A stretch of DNA of 64,000 nucleotides from assembly GCF_029542085.1 (NCBI RefSeq), contig NZ_CP107036.1, forward strand, positions 3,286,001 to 3,350,000. The letters are read 5' to 3'. The position numbers were made by a program, and so were the translations under genes. Shown here one piece after another: positions 44,447-53,377 of this stretch (positions are counted from its first letter, which is position 1; each line of letters begins with the position of its first letter). The notes beneath the pieces were generated by a model. It was not told the DNA's origin, searched no databases, and worked only from the letters and a program-made list of their open reading frames with translations. This DNA is from Sphingobacterium sp. ML3W (GTDB lineage Bacteria > Bacteroidota > Bacteroidia > Sphingobacteriales > Sphingobacteriaceae).

Positions 44447-45616
44447 TTACAAATCCATTAGCACCCGTAGACTCATAAACGCCATTAACACAACGATTGT
44501 TGCACCAATCAATGTCAGCAGAACCGGTTGTTTATAGACGCCCACAATAGCAGGTTTGTAAGCTGCTATCAGCATCACCGTTAGTGAGATCGGCAATATA
44601 ATACCATTCACAGCACCAGCGATAATCAATAGATGGACAGGCTTACCAACAAAAACAAATATTAGGGTGGAAATCAATATAAAGGCAATAATAATCCAAT
44701 TTTCATTTTTAGCAATCCGTGCACTGAATGTTTTTATAAATGAAACAGAAGTATAAGCTGATCCGATAATGGAGGTAATAGAAGCCGCGAACATCACCAC
44801 ACCAAACAGGCGATAACCAAAATTGCCTGCCGCAAGTTGGAAAACTGATGCTGTAGGATTACTATCGTCAATCGAGAAACCTTGGCTCAGCACACCCAAG
44901 GCAGCCAAAAATAGACATACCCTGACTAGCGAAGCGACAGATATTCCCATTACTGCACTTCTATTGACGGTCGGTAAGGCATCAAATCCTTTTACCCCAG
45001 CATCAATCAAGCGATGACCACCCGCAAAAGTAATATATCCGCCGACGGTGCCCCCTACCAGTGTAATGATCGAAACAAAGTCGATCTTTGCTGGAGCTAC
45101 TGTACGCAGTACAGCCTCACTCAACGGCGGCGAAGAGATCAATGTGATGTAGATAAATGCCAATATCATAATTGCCCCCATAAGCTGTGTAAAGCGGTCC
45201 ATGGCTTTGCCGATCTGTTTGTTTACAAAAACAGCTATGGCAATGAATGCGGAGATACAAGCCCCGGTCATGACATTTATACCAAAGAGTGCCTCCAACC
45301 CCAATCCAGCTCCGGCGACATTGCCAATATTGAATGCTAGGCCACCGAGGATAATAAGTAGCGAGATAAAACCACCTAAGCCGGGCAATAGTTTATTCGC
45401 GATATCCTGTGCCCTCATTTCAGATACGGCGATCACACGCCAGATATTCAACTGAACACCGATATCAATTAGGATGGATACCAGAATTACGAATCCAAAG
45501 CTGGCGCCCAGCGATTTTGTAAAAACTGTCGTTTGCGTCAGGAAGCCCGGGCCAATAGCCGATGTCGCCATCAACAATGCAGCACCAATAAGCGCTGAAG
45601 TATTTTTTTGTTTCAT
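44447..45616 (-). CDS. Nramp-fold transporter of the oxoprolinase operon (YcsG-like)
   Basis: The 389-residue membrane protein has about 11 TM helices and overall Nramp resemblance (MATSAIGPGFLTQTTVFTKSLGAS). The metal-binding DPGN of TM1 is replaced by residues reading TKSL, and the MPHN of TM6 by GGYI in LVGGTVGGYITFAGGH. A metal substrate is therefore doubtful. Bacillus ycsG has the same placement next to pxpABC, so uptake of 5-oxoproline or a related compound is a reasonable inference. Its ATG overlaps the pxpA stop by 4 bp. Confidence 0.86.
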   Translation of the reverse strand: MKQKNTSALIGAALLMATSAIGPGFLTQTTVFTKSLGASFGFVILVSILIDIGVQLNIWRVIAVSEMRAQDIANKLLPGLGGFISLLIILGGLAFNIGNVAGAGLGLEALFGINVMTGACISAFIAIAVFVNKQIGKAMDRFTQLMGAIMILAFIYITLISSPPLSEAVLRTVAPAKIDFVSIITLVGGTVGGYITFAGGHRLIDAGVKGFDALPTVNRSAVMGISVASLVRVCLFLAALGVLSQGFSIDDSNPTASVFQLAAGNFGYRLFGVVMFAASITSIIGSAYTSVSFIKTFSARIAKNENWIIIAFILISTLIFVFVGKPVHLLIIAGAVNGIILPISLTVMLIAAYKPAIVGVYKQPVLLTLIGATIVVLMAFMSLRVLMDL

Positions 45617-46371
45617 CGGATCAGTATATCGTGGTCTTGTAAAGTTTGGTTGATTGTCTTGGCAAATTGCAAGGCTTCTGGGCTATCGCCATGGAGGCAG
45701 ACGGTATCGGCTTGGATATCCACTTCCGGCCCTTGTAGGGAAGCCACTTTTCCTGTTCTGATCATTCGCAGCACCTGTTCTGCTGCTCGCTCAGGTTCAT
45801 GAATAAGCGCATTTTTATCCGACCTTGTTGTCAATGTGCCATCCTGTTGGTAAGTGCGGTCGGCAAAGACCTCACTATATACCTTCAACCCTTTGTTCCG
45901 ACCAGCTTTAATCAATTCGCTGCCCGAAAGACCATATAGGATGAGGTTTGGATCGATCGCGTAGATCGCTGTTGCAATGGCATCTGCCAATTCAGGTTTT
46001 CGCGCCGCCATGTTATAGAGGGCTCCATGTGGTTTCACATGTTGTAATGTTGTCTGTTGTACCTTGGCACATGCTGCAAGTGCACCAATCTGATAGACGA
46101 CCAGTTCGTAAACTTCCCGGGCAGTAGTCTGAACCTCCCTTCTCCCAAAACCTACCAGGTCATGAAAACCGGGGTGGGCGCCTATTTTGACATTATATTT
46201 CAGGGCCAGCTGAATGGTTTTCATCATTGTCGAAGGATCTCCGGCGTGTAAACCACAGGCAATATTTACAGCGGAAACATAGGGCATTATCGCCTCATCA
46301 TTGCCCATTGTCCAAGCGCCAAAACTCTCGCCCATATCGCAATTTAAATCTATAGTCAGTTGGTTATTCAT
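45613..46371 (-). CDS. pxpA: 5-oxoprolinase subunit A (LamB/YcsF family)
   Basis: The 252-residue cytoplasmic protein opens with the family signature LTIDLNCDMGESFGAWTMGND and continues VNIACGLHAGDPSTM, KIGAHPGFHDLVGFGRR and HVKPHGALYNMAAR. PxpA acts with PxpB and PxpC to open 5-oxoproline to glutamate with ATP use, a widespread housekeeping damage-repair activity. The gene overlaps pxpC upstream by 8 bp and the transporter downstream by 4 bp. Length is normal. Confidence 0.96.
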   Translation of the reverse strand: MNNQLTIDLNCDMGESFGAWTMGNDEAIMPYVSAVNIACGLHAGDPSTMMKTIQLALKYNVKIGAHPGFHDLVGFGRREVQTTAREVYELVVYQIGALAACAKVQQTTLQHVKPHGALYNMAARKPELADAIATAIYAIDPNLILYGLSGSELIKAGRNKGLKVYSEVFADRTYQQDGTLTTRSDKNALIHEPERAAEQVLRMIRTGKVASLQGPEVDIQADTVCLHGDSPEALQFAKTINQTLQDHDILIR

Positions 46372-47320
46372 ATTTCAATGCGATTGCTCTTTTCAATTTA
46401 ATTAATTGTATTTGCCGCTGTTTCAATAAATTTTGGGCATCATCCAGTTCGATCCGTTCAAAACGGATGTTATCCTCGGGTCCCTTTTGCGCCAGGAGCG
46501 GAAGATCTACAGTAGCAACCTGGCCAATGACGGGATAACCGCCTGTGGTCGGATGGTCAGCCATTAAGATAATTGCATTGCCATCAGGAGGTACCTGGAT
46601 ACTACCAAAGGTAACGGCCGTTGACAACAATTCCTTTTTTTCTTTTAATTGCAATGGACTCGCTTGTAGACGGTAGCCCATCCGATCCGAGTTTTTGCTA
46701 ACCGTAAATACATCCGCAAAGAAGCTTTGCAATGAGTCGCTTTCAAACTGATCCCGCTGTGGGCCATCCATCACTCGAATGACTTCAGCCGAAAGGTCGG
46801 GATATAGTCTGGGATCCATGCTCCAGGAGAATGATCCCTCTCCCCCGTCATAGGGATGGTTGAAGGCAATCCGATCCTGTTCTTTGAGTGGCCGACCTTG
46901 CCAGCCACCTATTTGTCCTTTGCTATAAGTCGACCTGCTGCCCATTACTTTGGGGATATCAAGTCCACCGCCAAAACAAATATAAGCCCGGCAGCCCGAA
47001 TTTGGTCTCCCGAAGGAGAGCAACGATCCAGCCTCAATCAGGACAGGTTTCCACATCGGTAATGGCTGACCATCAACCTTAGGCGACAGGTCCGCTCCTG
47101 TCACAACGATCAGCTGTGTCTGTTCGAAATAAATCGACGGTCCGAGGACGGTACATTCTATTGCGGCTTCGTTGTCTGCATTCCCTAGTATACTGTTGCC
47201 CAGAAGTAAAGCATAGCTATCCATCGCCCCACTAACCGCCATACCGTAGCGCTGTAGACCATAACGTCCCAAGTCCTGTATCGTAGTCAACATGCCCGCC
47301 TTGATGATCTTAATACCCAT
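46364..47320 (-). CDS. pxpC: 5-oxoprolinase subunit C (biotin-dependent carboxyltransferase-like, KipA)
   Basis: The 318-residue protein starts MGIKIIKAGMLTTIQDLGRYG and has GMAVSGAMDSYALLLGNSILGN, ECTVLGPSIYF and NSDRMGYRLQ, typical of the KipA/PxpC cyclophilin-like family. The C-terminal VTFGSIQVPPDGNAIILMADHPTTGGYPVIG is conserved. It overlaps pxpB by 11 bp and pxpA by 8 bp, which fits complex assembly from coupled translation. Confidence 0.95.
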   Translation of the reverse strand: MGIKIIKAGMLTTIQDLGRYGLQRYGMAVSGAMDSYALLLGNSILGNADNEAAIECTVLGPSIYFEQTQLIVVTGADLSPKVDGQPLPMWKPVLIEAGSLLSFGRPNSGCRAYICFGGGLDIPKVMGSRSTYSKGQIGGWQGRPLKEQDRIAFNHPYDGGEGSFSWSMDPRLYPDLSAEVIRVMDGPQRDQFESDSLQSFFADVFTVSKNSDRMGYRLQASPLQLKEKKELLSTAVTFGSIQVPPDGNAIILMADHPTTGGYPVIGQVATVDLPLLAQKGPEDNIRFERIELDDAQNLLKQRQIQLIKLKRAIALKYE

Positions 47321-48035
47321 AGGACTCTGTTTTTAGTTTTACAAACTCATCATAAGCTATAGGTACAAAACATACAAGATCCCCCACTTCAAGCAAGGAG
47401 GGCTTTTCACGTTTGAGATCAAACAGCTGCAATGGTGTATGCCCAATGATCTGCCAGCCTCCGGGTGTCGCGATCGGATATACCCCAGTCTGCTGTCCAG
47501 CTATCCCTACCGCTCCAGACTCGATCTTCAAGCGGGGCACTTCTTTTCGCGGTGTCGCGATCCGGCTGTCCATACCGCCCAAATAGGGGAATCCAGGAAC
47601 AAAACCGATCATATATACCCGATATTCTGAGGCACTATGGATATGGATAACATCTTCTTCCGTCACCCCATTATATTGGGCTACATAAGCGAGATCATCC
47701 CCATTGTAATAGACCGGGATTTCCTTTTTTACGCCCTTATATTTCGGATCATCGGGTATATCTTGTACGATTGTTTGAAGGTCAGCTAATAGTTCCTGAT
47801 AGGTAATCGTCAGTGGATCATAGTAAATCGTGATCGTCGTGTAGGCCGGAACATACTCGATTACACCTGGCTGCGACCATTTTTCGATACAGGTCACGAC
47901 CTTGCGAACTTGTGTATTGACCGCTTCGGAAAGTGTATCACCAAAAGAAAGGACAATCGCCTGATCTCCCATGGGATAATGCCGAATGATATTTGGCAAA
48001 GCTATACCTAAAGACTGCTCGTAGGAGCTTCCCAT
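47310..48035 (-). CDS. pxpB: 5-oxoprolinase subunit B (KipI family)
   Basis: The 241-residue protein has the KipI core: MGDQAIVLSFGDTLSEAVN, PAYTTITIYYDPL, MIGFVPGFPYLGGMDSRIATPR and GAVGIAGQQTGVYPIATPGGWQIIGHTP. In Bacillus the homologue also inhibits kinase KinA, but in most bacteria it is an oxoprolinase subunit. It is first gene of the operon, with a predicted promoter overlapped by a perfect dyad at 48046-48069. Confidence 0.96.
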   Translation of the reverse strand: MGSSYEQSLGIALPNIIRHYPMGDQAIVLSFGDTLSEAVNTQVRKVVTCIEKWSQPGVIEYVPAYTTITIYYDPLTITYQELLADLQTIVQDIPDDPKYKGVKKEIPVYYNGDDLAYVAQYNGVTEEDVIHIHSASEYRVYMIGFVPGFPYLGGMDSRIATPRKEVPRLKIESGAVGIAGQQTGVYPIATPGGWQIIGHTPLQLFDLKREKPSLLEVGDLVCFVPIAYDEFVKLKTESYGY

Positions 48036-48045
48036 AATCTGTATG

Positions 48046-48069
48046 TTATAATCTATACAAAGATTATAA
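48046..48069. promoter_or_regulatory. Perfect dyad operator candidate at the pxp promoter
   Basis: TTATAATCT (48046-48054) and AGATTATAA (48061-48069) are perfect 9-bp inverted repeats separated by 6 bases. The dyad covers the -7 box and likely start site. No regulator gene is adjacent. Confidence 0.5.
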
Positions 48070-48088
48070 ATACCGAACGATAATCAAA
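48058..48088 (-). promoter_or_regulatory. Predicted promoter of the pxpBCA-transporter operon
   Basis: On the minus strand TTTG (48088-48085), a 19-base spacer and AATCTTTG (48065-48058, 7/8 of TAnnTTTG) form a good Bacteroidota promoter. The leader would be about 20 nt. Confidence 0.55.
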
Positions 48089-48229
48089 AAATAATCGGGT
48101 GGTTAATGTAGCAGGCTACATGACTAAAGTTTTTTCAATTTCTTCGGCAGCGAAGGGATAGCGCCGATTCAACAAACACTTTCCTCCTATAATTTCCTAG
48201 CTTCGTTTTAAGTTTCACCTACTGCCTTC

Positions 48230-48285
48230 CTACATTTTTCCTACTGTTGGCCTACTAGAGTAGGCCAACAGTAGGAAAAATGTAG
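48230..48285. repeat. 56-bp perfect palindrome (27-bp arms, 2-nt centre)
   Basis: The left arm (48230-48256) begins CTACATTTTTCCTACTGTTG and the right arm (48259-48285) is its exact complement. The word CCTACT occurs twice in the left arm. No T run follows on either side. Confidence 0.9.
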
Positions 48286-48438
48286 ACCAAAAGTGGATCA
48301 AGGAGTGAATGAGGTTAGGAAAAATGACAAAGAAAGCAGGAAGTTAGTGCGATAAAATTTTCCACCAATTGTTTCCCCTCTCTTCAGTACTCATTCGGAA
48401 CCGCTTCGCCCCTTATTCGCCTATCACCTTACTTTTCC

Positions 48439-48497
48439 CTACTCATTCTCCACTGATTCCCTACTTATTATATAGGGAATCAGTGGAGAATGAGTAG
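48439..48497. repeat. 25-bp perfect inverted repeat with 9-nt loop
   Basis: The left arm (48439-48463) begins CTACTCATTCTCCACTGATT; the right arm (48473-48497) is its exact complement. Weaker outer similarity (GAAGCG and AAGTAA/GGTGA words near 48402-48433 and 48541-48567) suggests a larger decayed inverted structure. Confidence 0.9.
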
Positions 48498-49066
48498 AGA
48501 ATATATTAGAGCATGCCGAATATGGTACGAACAAAGGGCGAAGTAATGGTGAATATAAAGTGAAGCGCTATAACCTGCCAACCAAATTTATTCGATCAAA
48601 TAATTCCAGTTTTCTAACACATTCGGCATTTTCCAAGTCTCGGATTTGGTTTTGTAGTTATACATAACTCGCGCGTTCTTTTAGAACTACTATTCACCAA
48701 TAAGATTTATACCGACCATTTCGGCTTTATACTTAATCTTTTCGATAAGACCATAATAGCTCCAAGTTAATACCAGCCAGTACGCGATATAAAATTTGGA
48801 CTTTTCTCTCAAAAGACATACATTCCAGTTTATGGATCAATAAATAACTACACGGAGTCTAACTCAGGGCCTCTGGAATATTCAATGTGGATGGAAATGA
48901 TCTAAGATTAAATAATTTACAGATTAATCCTGATATCGGATTAACGCTTAAATCCATACGGATAAAAGAAACATATTTTCCGAGAATTTTTAACAAGCAA
49001 CTATAGAAAGAAGGAAGACTATCCTCTTTATGTTGCTTACAGCAAAAACATATTATCCACTCATAA

Positions 49067-49100
49067 AAAAATGCCTCCAAAGACTTCTGGAGGCATTTTT
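49067..49100 (-). terminator. Terminator of the Oar-like receptor gene
   Basis: AAAAATGCCTCC (49067-49078) pairs with GGAGGCATTTTT (49089-49100). A and T runs on both sides make it usable in either direction. It lies 21 bases after the receptor stop. Confidence 0.88.
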
Positions 49101-49121
49101 CTAAGAAATATTGTCTTAGTA

Positions 49122-52100
49122 TTAATTGAAGATATAACGAATACCTAATTGCATTTGATATCTAGAATCTATACCTGTATTATTTCTAAACGTCTGCTCT
49201 TTAAGATTTTGACTAACAGTATACGTAGGTTTATTGTCAGTTACACCCTGATATTGCATAAAGTTTGTAATATTAGGTGTTTTTGTAACACCCCATTTGC
49301 TACTCAATAAGTTACCTACATTGATAATATCAAAGGAAACTTGCAATCTGTGATTATCTTTTGTTTTCAACACTTTAGATAGTTCTTGCATAATCCGAAT
49401 ATCGAAACGATTCATCCAAGGGTACTCCGCACCATTTCTTTCTGCATATTGCCCTCTTCTTGTGCTTAAATATTTGTCTTGGCTAATAAAGGCATCAAGT
49501 CTTGCCCATTGTGCGTCTGCGGTTTCAGCTTTAGTTTTACCAGCAACCTCCTTGATATCAACTAAGGCTATATCGGCGCGATCTTTAGGCACATACATTA
49601 AAGCGTTAGAGAAGCGTCTATCTGCATTAAGGATATCACCACTAACTACATAGTTATATCTTGTTGCTCCAAAGACATCCCCATACGGTCTTCCTTCATA
49701 GACTAAACCAATTCTAGTAGGCAATTGAGGAGTAATATTGAAGTTCACATTTACTGCTGCGATGATACGATTTCTAACAACAAAACTCGAATATGCTAAA
49801 ACTGGACTATTCGGATTGTCTACAATTGCATTTCCTGCAAAAGCGGAGTTTGCTTGCGAACCTGGATTCGATGTGATGTCTTTTGCACTACTATGGGTAT
49901 AGGCAATCATCGCATCCCCATATTTGCCAAAACGTTTCTCCAATTGCGCAGTAATACTATATGCATTTCCTTTGGAAGTATTATCCAATACAATAGCGCG
50001 TGTAATAGATGGATTGATTTGTCTGGCATTATCTGTTGCCAACCAATATGCTCTTGTATCACCAGTACCAGTAAATCTTCCTCTTGGATCTGTTAGGTTT
50101 GCATCCCGATGATACACTTCATTAATAGATTTGGTGTAAATCCCTTCTAAAGTAGCCTTCAGATCCCATGGCAAGCTATACTCTATAGCCAGATTCGAAC
50201 GCCAGATTTGTGGCATTTTAAAATCTCGTGAAGTCACATCAATTTCATAGGTCGCCGGATTCTGGCGGTCGGCCGGTAAGTATGCATTAGGATCTGGATT
50301 AAACGGTCTATTTATCGTACCTTTATTTTCAAGAATATTACCAAATGTCATACCCGTCTGACCAGCCTGATTGGTTAACCAAACGCCCGGTACTCCCCCT
50401 GTGAAGATCCCCGTTCCGCCACGTAATACAAATGACCGATCTTGTCTAATATCCCAATCAAATCCTGCTCTTGGTGACACCAATACTCTGGCTTTCGGTA
50501 AACGGGATACATCTAATTTCTCTCCATTCGCGAAGGTCATACCAAGAACTTTCTCATTCGTTACGAGATCCGTGGTATATACTGGAATATCTGCTCTGAT
50601 ACCATAACTTAATTTAAAGTTTGATTTCACAAACCATTCATCTTGCGCATACAGAGCAATCGGCATCATACTAAAATCAGCTGATGGTCTTTCATTACCA
50701 GGAACTACCGAATAGGTTAATTGATATTGTGTAGGAAGTGCTGTTTTATCACCTTTAGCAGCGGCAATAAAATCGTCCATATTTTTATAACGGAACTGAC
50801 CATTCATAAATTGAGCAAAAGAATTGCTAAATTTTTGATAGCTTAATGACCCTCCAAAAGTAAAGGTATGGGTTCCAGCAAAAATATTAAAGTTATCGGT
50901 GATACTAAATAGATTTTGATCTAGCTTATTTAGGATTGAAAAAGGTTCTGAACCAAAAGAAATGTAATTAGCACCAGAACCATTCTCAATATCCACTGTT
51001 GGAAAGAGACTGCCTTTAGGGTCACGGAAATCTCTAAATGCCGAATAAACAACCTGAATCTGATTCGCGTACTTACTATTAAATGTAGAGTTTAACTCCG
51101 CAGTAATGGAATTAATATTGTTATTTTGACGATAACGGAGATTAGAGAAAATCAAGGATGTTGTACTAGGCCCACGTCCACTATTACTATTGGATGTGCT
51201 CGGGTTAATATCTCTGTAAGAATCTAAGTGATTATAACGGAGTGTAAACTTATGTTTTTCATTAATATTCCAGTCAATTTTTGCAGTAATATTATTTGCT
51301 TTTTGATCATTATTAAATCCTTCGTAAACTCCCGGATCATAACCAAATTGCTCCATTAAAGTTTTCTGAACCAAATCCAAATCCGAAGCCTTTACAAGTG
51401 ACTCATTTGCTGCCCCTGTACCTCTATTGGCTAAAAAGTTTGAGCCAGGCGTAGTTCTTTTGGTAGTTTCACCGTTCAAAAAGAAAAACAACTTATTCTT
51501 AATAATTGGGCCGCCTACACTAAAACCCAATTGATTATTTTTATAACTTTCTGTTTTAGCTAATTTTTCACCATCAACTTTATAACCTTGTAAATCTTGA
51601 TTCTTAAAATACCAATAGGCAGATCCGGTCACTGTATTGGTACCTGATTTTGTAATCGCATTGACACCTGCTCCTGTAAATCCACCTTGTTTCACATCAT
51701 ATGGCGAAAGGTTGATCTGAATAGACTCAATCGCGTCTAATGAAAACGGCTGTGCATTTGTCTGACCTCCCGGTAAAGATGACAAACCAAATGCATTGTT
51801 CATTTGTGCACCATCCAAGGTCAACGAGTTGAATAAGCTGTTTCTACCAGCAAACGAAAAACCGTCACCCTGAGAGTTTGCCTGTGGATTTAATTTTGTT
51901 AAATCCGTAATACTTCTGGAAATAGCAGGCATTTCCTCAATTTTCTTTCTACTTACAATAGTAGATACCCCAGTTTTTGTGGCACCTCTACGGGCAGTAA
52001 CAGTTACTTCCTCTAAAGTAGTATTCTTATCCGCAAATACAGGATTCAATACAAAAGGTTGCCCTAACTGCAAATAAACATCATTATAAATAATTGGGTC

Positions 52101-52355
52101 TTGTCCAACATACGTTACTTCAATCGTGTAAGGTCCCCCAACCCGCATATTTGCCAAGTTAAACCTTCCAGCAGCATTTGCAGATCCAGTATAAACTGTT
52201 CCCGATGGCACATGTGTTGCCTTGATAGTAGCTCCCGAAGTTAGACTGCCGTTCGCTTCTTTTACAATACCTGTAACGCTACTTGTCGTGACCTGAGCTT
52301 GTACAGCACCATAACTGGCTATTACAAGAGCGAAAAAGAGTAAAGATCTTTTCAT
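49122..52355 (-). CDS. Oar-like TonB-dependent receptor with carboxypeptidase-regulatory domain
   Basis: The 1077-residue outer-membrane protein has a signal peptide ending GAVQAQ (21), an N-terminal CarboxypepD_reg domain (SSVTGIVKEANGSLTSGATIKATH, about 26-110), a plug (SRSITDLTKLNPQANSQGDGFSFAGRNSLFNSLTLDG) and a barrel ending QLGIRYIFN. It resembles the Oar/OmpA-related receptor family, not SusC: there is no SusD partner and no SusC signature. Oar-type proteins have been linked to protease secretion and unknown substrates. It is monocistronic and visibly more AT-rich than the PUL genes. Confidence 0.92.
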   Translation of the reverse strand: MKRSLLFFALVIASYGAVQAQVTTSSVTGIVKEANGSLTSGATIKATHVPSGTVYTGSANAAGRFNLANMRVGGPYTIEVTYVGQDPIIYNDVYLQLGQPFVLNPVFADKNTTLEEVTVTARRGATKTGVSTIVSRKKIEEMPAISRSITDLTKLNPQANSQGDGFSFAGRNSLFNSLTLDGAQMNNAFGLSSLPGGQTNAQPFSLDAIESIQINLSPYDVKQGGFTGAGVNAITKSGTNTVTGSAYWYFKNQDLQGYKVDGEKLAKTESYKNNQLGFSVGGPIIKNKLFFFLNGETTKRTTPGSNFLANRGTGAANESLVKASDLDLVQKTLMEQFGYDPGVYEGFNNDQKANNITAKIDWNINEKHKFTLRYNHLDSYRDINPSTSNSNSGRGPSTTSLIFSNLRYRQNNNINSITAELNSTFNSKYANQIQVVYSAFRDFRDPKGSLFPTVDIENGSGANYISFGSEPFSILNKLDQNLFSITDNFNIFAGTHTFTFGGSLSYQKFSNSFAQFMNGQFRYKNMDDFIAAAKGDKTALPTQYQLTYSVVPGNERPSADFSMMPIALYAQDEWFVKSNFKLSYGIRADIPVYTTDLVTNEKVLGMTFANGEKLDVSRLPKARVLVSPRAGFDWDIRQDRSFVLRGGTGIFTGGVPGVWLTNQAGQTGMTFGNILENKGTINRPFNPDPNAYLPADRQNPATYEIDVTSRDFKMPQIWRSNLAIEYSLPWDLKATLEGIYTKSINEVYHRDANLTDPRGRFTGTGDTRAYWLATDNARQINPSITRAIVLDNTSKGNAYSITAQLEKRFGKYGDAMIAYTHSSAKDITSNPGSQANSAFAGNAIVDNPNSPVLAYSSFVVRNRIIAAVNVNFNITPQLPTRIGLVYEGRPYGDVFGATRYNYVVSGDILNADRRFSNALMYVPKDRADIALVDIKEVAGKTKAETADAQWARLDAFISQDKYLSTRRGQYAERNGAEYPWMNRFDIRIMQELSKVLKTKDNHRLQVSFDIINVGNLLSSKWGVTKTPNITNFMQYQGVTDNKPTYTVSQNLKEQTFRNNTGIDSRYQMQLGIRYIFN

Positions 52356-52383
52356 ATAATGTGATTTGTTAAAAAATGTTAAG

Positions 52384-52413
52384 CAAAATTACTAAGAGAT
52401 TTCAAATAACAAA
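52384..52413 (-). promoter_or_regulatory. Promoter of the Oar-like receptor
   Basis: On the minus strand TTTG (52413-52410), an 18-base spacer and TAATTTTG (52391-52384) match the Bacteroidota consensus exactly. The leader would be about 22-25 nt. Confidence 0.65.
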
Positions 52414-52827
52414 GGACTTAATATAAACTTAACATACTATAGCACATCTACTTCCTTCCATCTATTCGAAAATCCGTACTTTCGCACATAATTTTTTAAC
52501 AAAAAAAACGTTATAACACCTTTTAAACCACCATTTCCAAAGAACCAACTCTATATAAAATAGTTTTCCACAGTCAATCCCTCCGACTTATTTGTAACAA
52601 CATTCTTCCTTTGCGTACTTGAACTTTTCGAAAAAAATTCATTAACTTTCTATCAAGCGAGAATTTTATTGATCAACTCGTTTTTTGTAGCAATTGCGCT
52701 ACTACGCCTTGTATTTATTTAAAAATTAGAAACTATTGTCCGAGCGAACTGGTTTTCTATAAAAATCTGTTTTAAAAAACGGAGAACTTTTTAGAAATTC
52801 GCACACCTTTATAATTCAACTTTTTTC
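52414..52827. other. Divergent intergenic region before DUF5362
   Basis: About 410 AT-rich bases upstream of the DUF5362 gene. No exact TAnnTTTG was found on the plus strand; TTCCTTTG near 52606 is the closest. No RNA gene or operator was recognised. Confidence 0.35.
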
Positions 52828-53304
52828 ATGGAAGTCGGTATTCAAAATTCTTCTTTTCAGGAACCCGCAGACATTAAATTGTCTCCAGCGGGACTTTCCT
52901 TCTTAGCTTCAGCAGCTAAATGGGCCAATTTTTTGGCCATTCTCTGTTTTATCCTTATTGGGTTATCGGCCGTAACCATGATTAGTTTGATGTTCGGAGC
53001 GAGTGCACTATCATTAGATCAAGGTGAATATATCTCAGCCGGTACGATATCAACGTTCGGCATACTTTACCTGCTGATGATGGCTTTCTCCTGTCTCCCG
53101 ATCTATTTCCTCTATAATTTTGGATCCAAAGCAAAAAAAGCAGTCGAAAATCGCGATAGCATCCAGCTCGAACTCTGCCTCGAGGCTCTAAAAAAACATT
53201 ATAAGTTTATCGGGATCATAGCCATCATCACCATCGGATTTAATTTCTTGGGGCTTGTAGTAGGCGTTATATTAGGTATCCATGACGCAATCGCTGGCGT
53301 ATAG
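52828..53304 (+). CDS. DUF5362-like small membrane protein
   Basis: The 158-residue protein has three to four TM helices: about 33-62 (WANFLAILCFILIGLSAVTMISLMFG), 77-103 (STFGILYLLMMAFSCLPIYFLYNF) and 130-153 (FIGIIAIITIGFNFLGLVVGVILG). The N-terminal ADIKLSPAGLSFLASAAKW and the KKAVENRDSIQLELCLEALKKHYK loop fit DUF5362 as I remember it. No enzyme motif is visible. It stands alone between the receptor and the plus-strand PUL and is followed by a hairpin at 53351-53377. Confidence 0.75.
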   Translation: MEVGIQNSSFQEPADIKLSPAGLSFLASAAKWANFLAILCFILIGLSAVTMISLMFGASALSLDQGEYISAGTISTFGILYLLMMAFSCLPIYFLYNFGSKAKKAVENRDSIQLELCLEALKKHYKFIGIIAIITIGFNFLGLVVGVILGIHDAIAGV

Positions 53305-53350
53305 ATTGGAATTAACAGAACAATATCTTCATAAGCATTTCCAAGGCTAG

Positions 53351-53377
53351 CAACGGAATAGCTTCGCTATTCCGTTG
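53351..53377 (+). terminator. Hairpin after the DUF5362 gene
   Basis: CAACGGAATAGC (53351-53362) pairs with GCTATTCCGTTG (53366-53377) around a 3-nt loop, 47 bases after the stop. The following bases are pyrimidine-rich but lack a pure T run, so terminator function is likely but not certain. Confidence 0.55.

Larger units (their letters stand above)
48089..49066. other. Noncoding 1-kb region with two long palindromes
   Basis: No convincing gene was found; a 73-codon minus-strand frame at 48859-49080 has no recognisable features and runs into the terminator. The notable content is the pair of perfect hairpins at 48230-48285 and 48439-48497, with weaker inverted similarity around the second. 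Confidence 0.6.

Noticed and set aside
44447..45616. Annotating the Nramp-like protein as a manganese transporter
   Set aside because: The DPGN and MPHN metal ligands are absent, and the operon context is oxoproline metabolism.
48859..49080. 73-codon minus-strand frame
   Set aside because: Composition is Cys/Phe-rich with no family features, and the frame starts within the terminator stem of the receptor gene.
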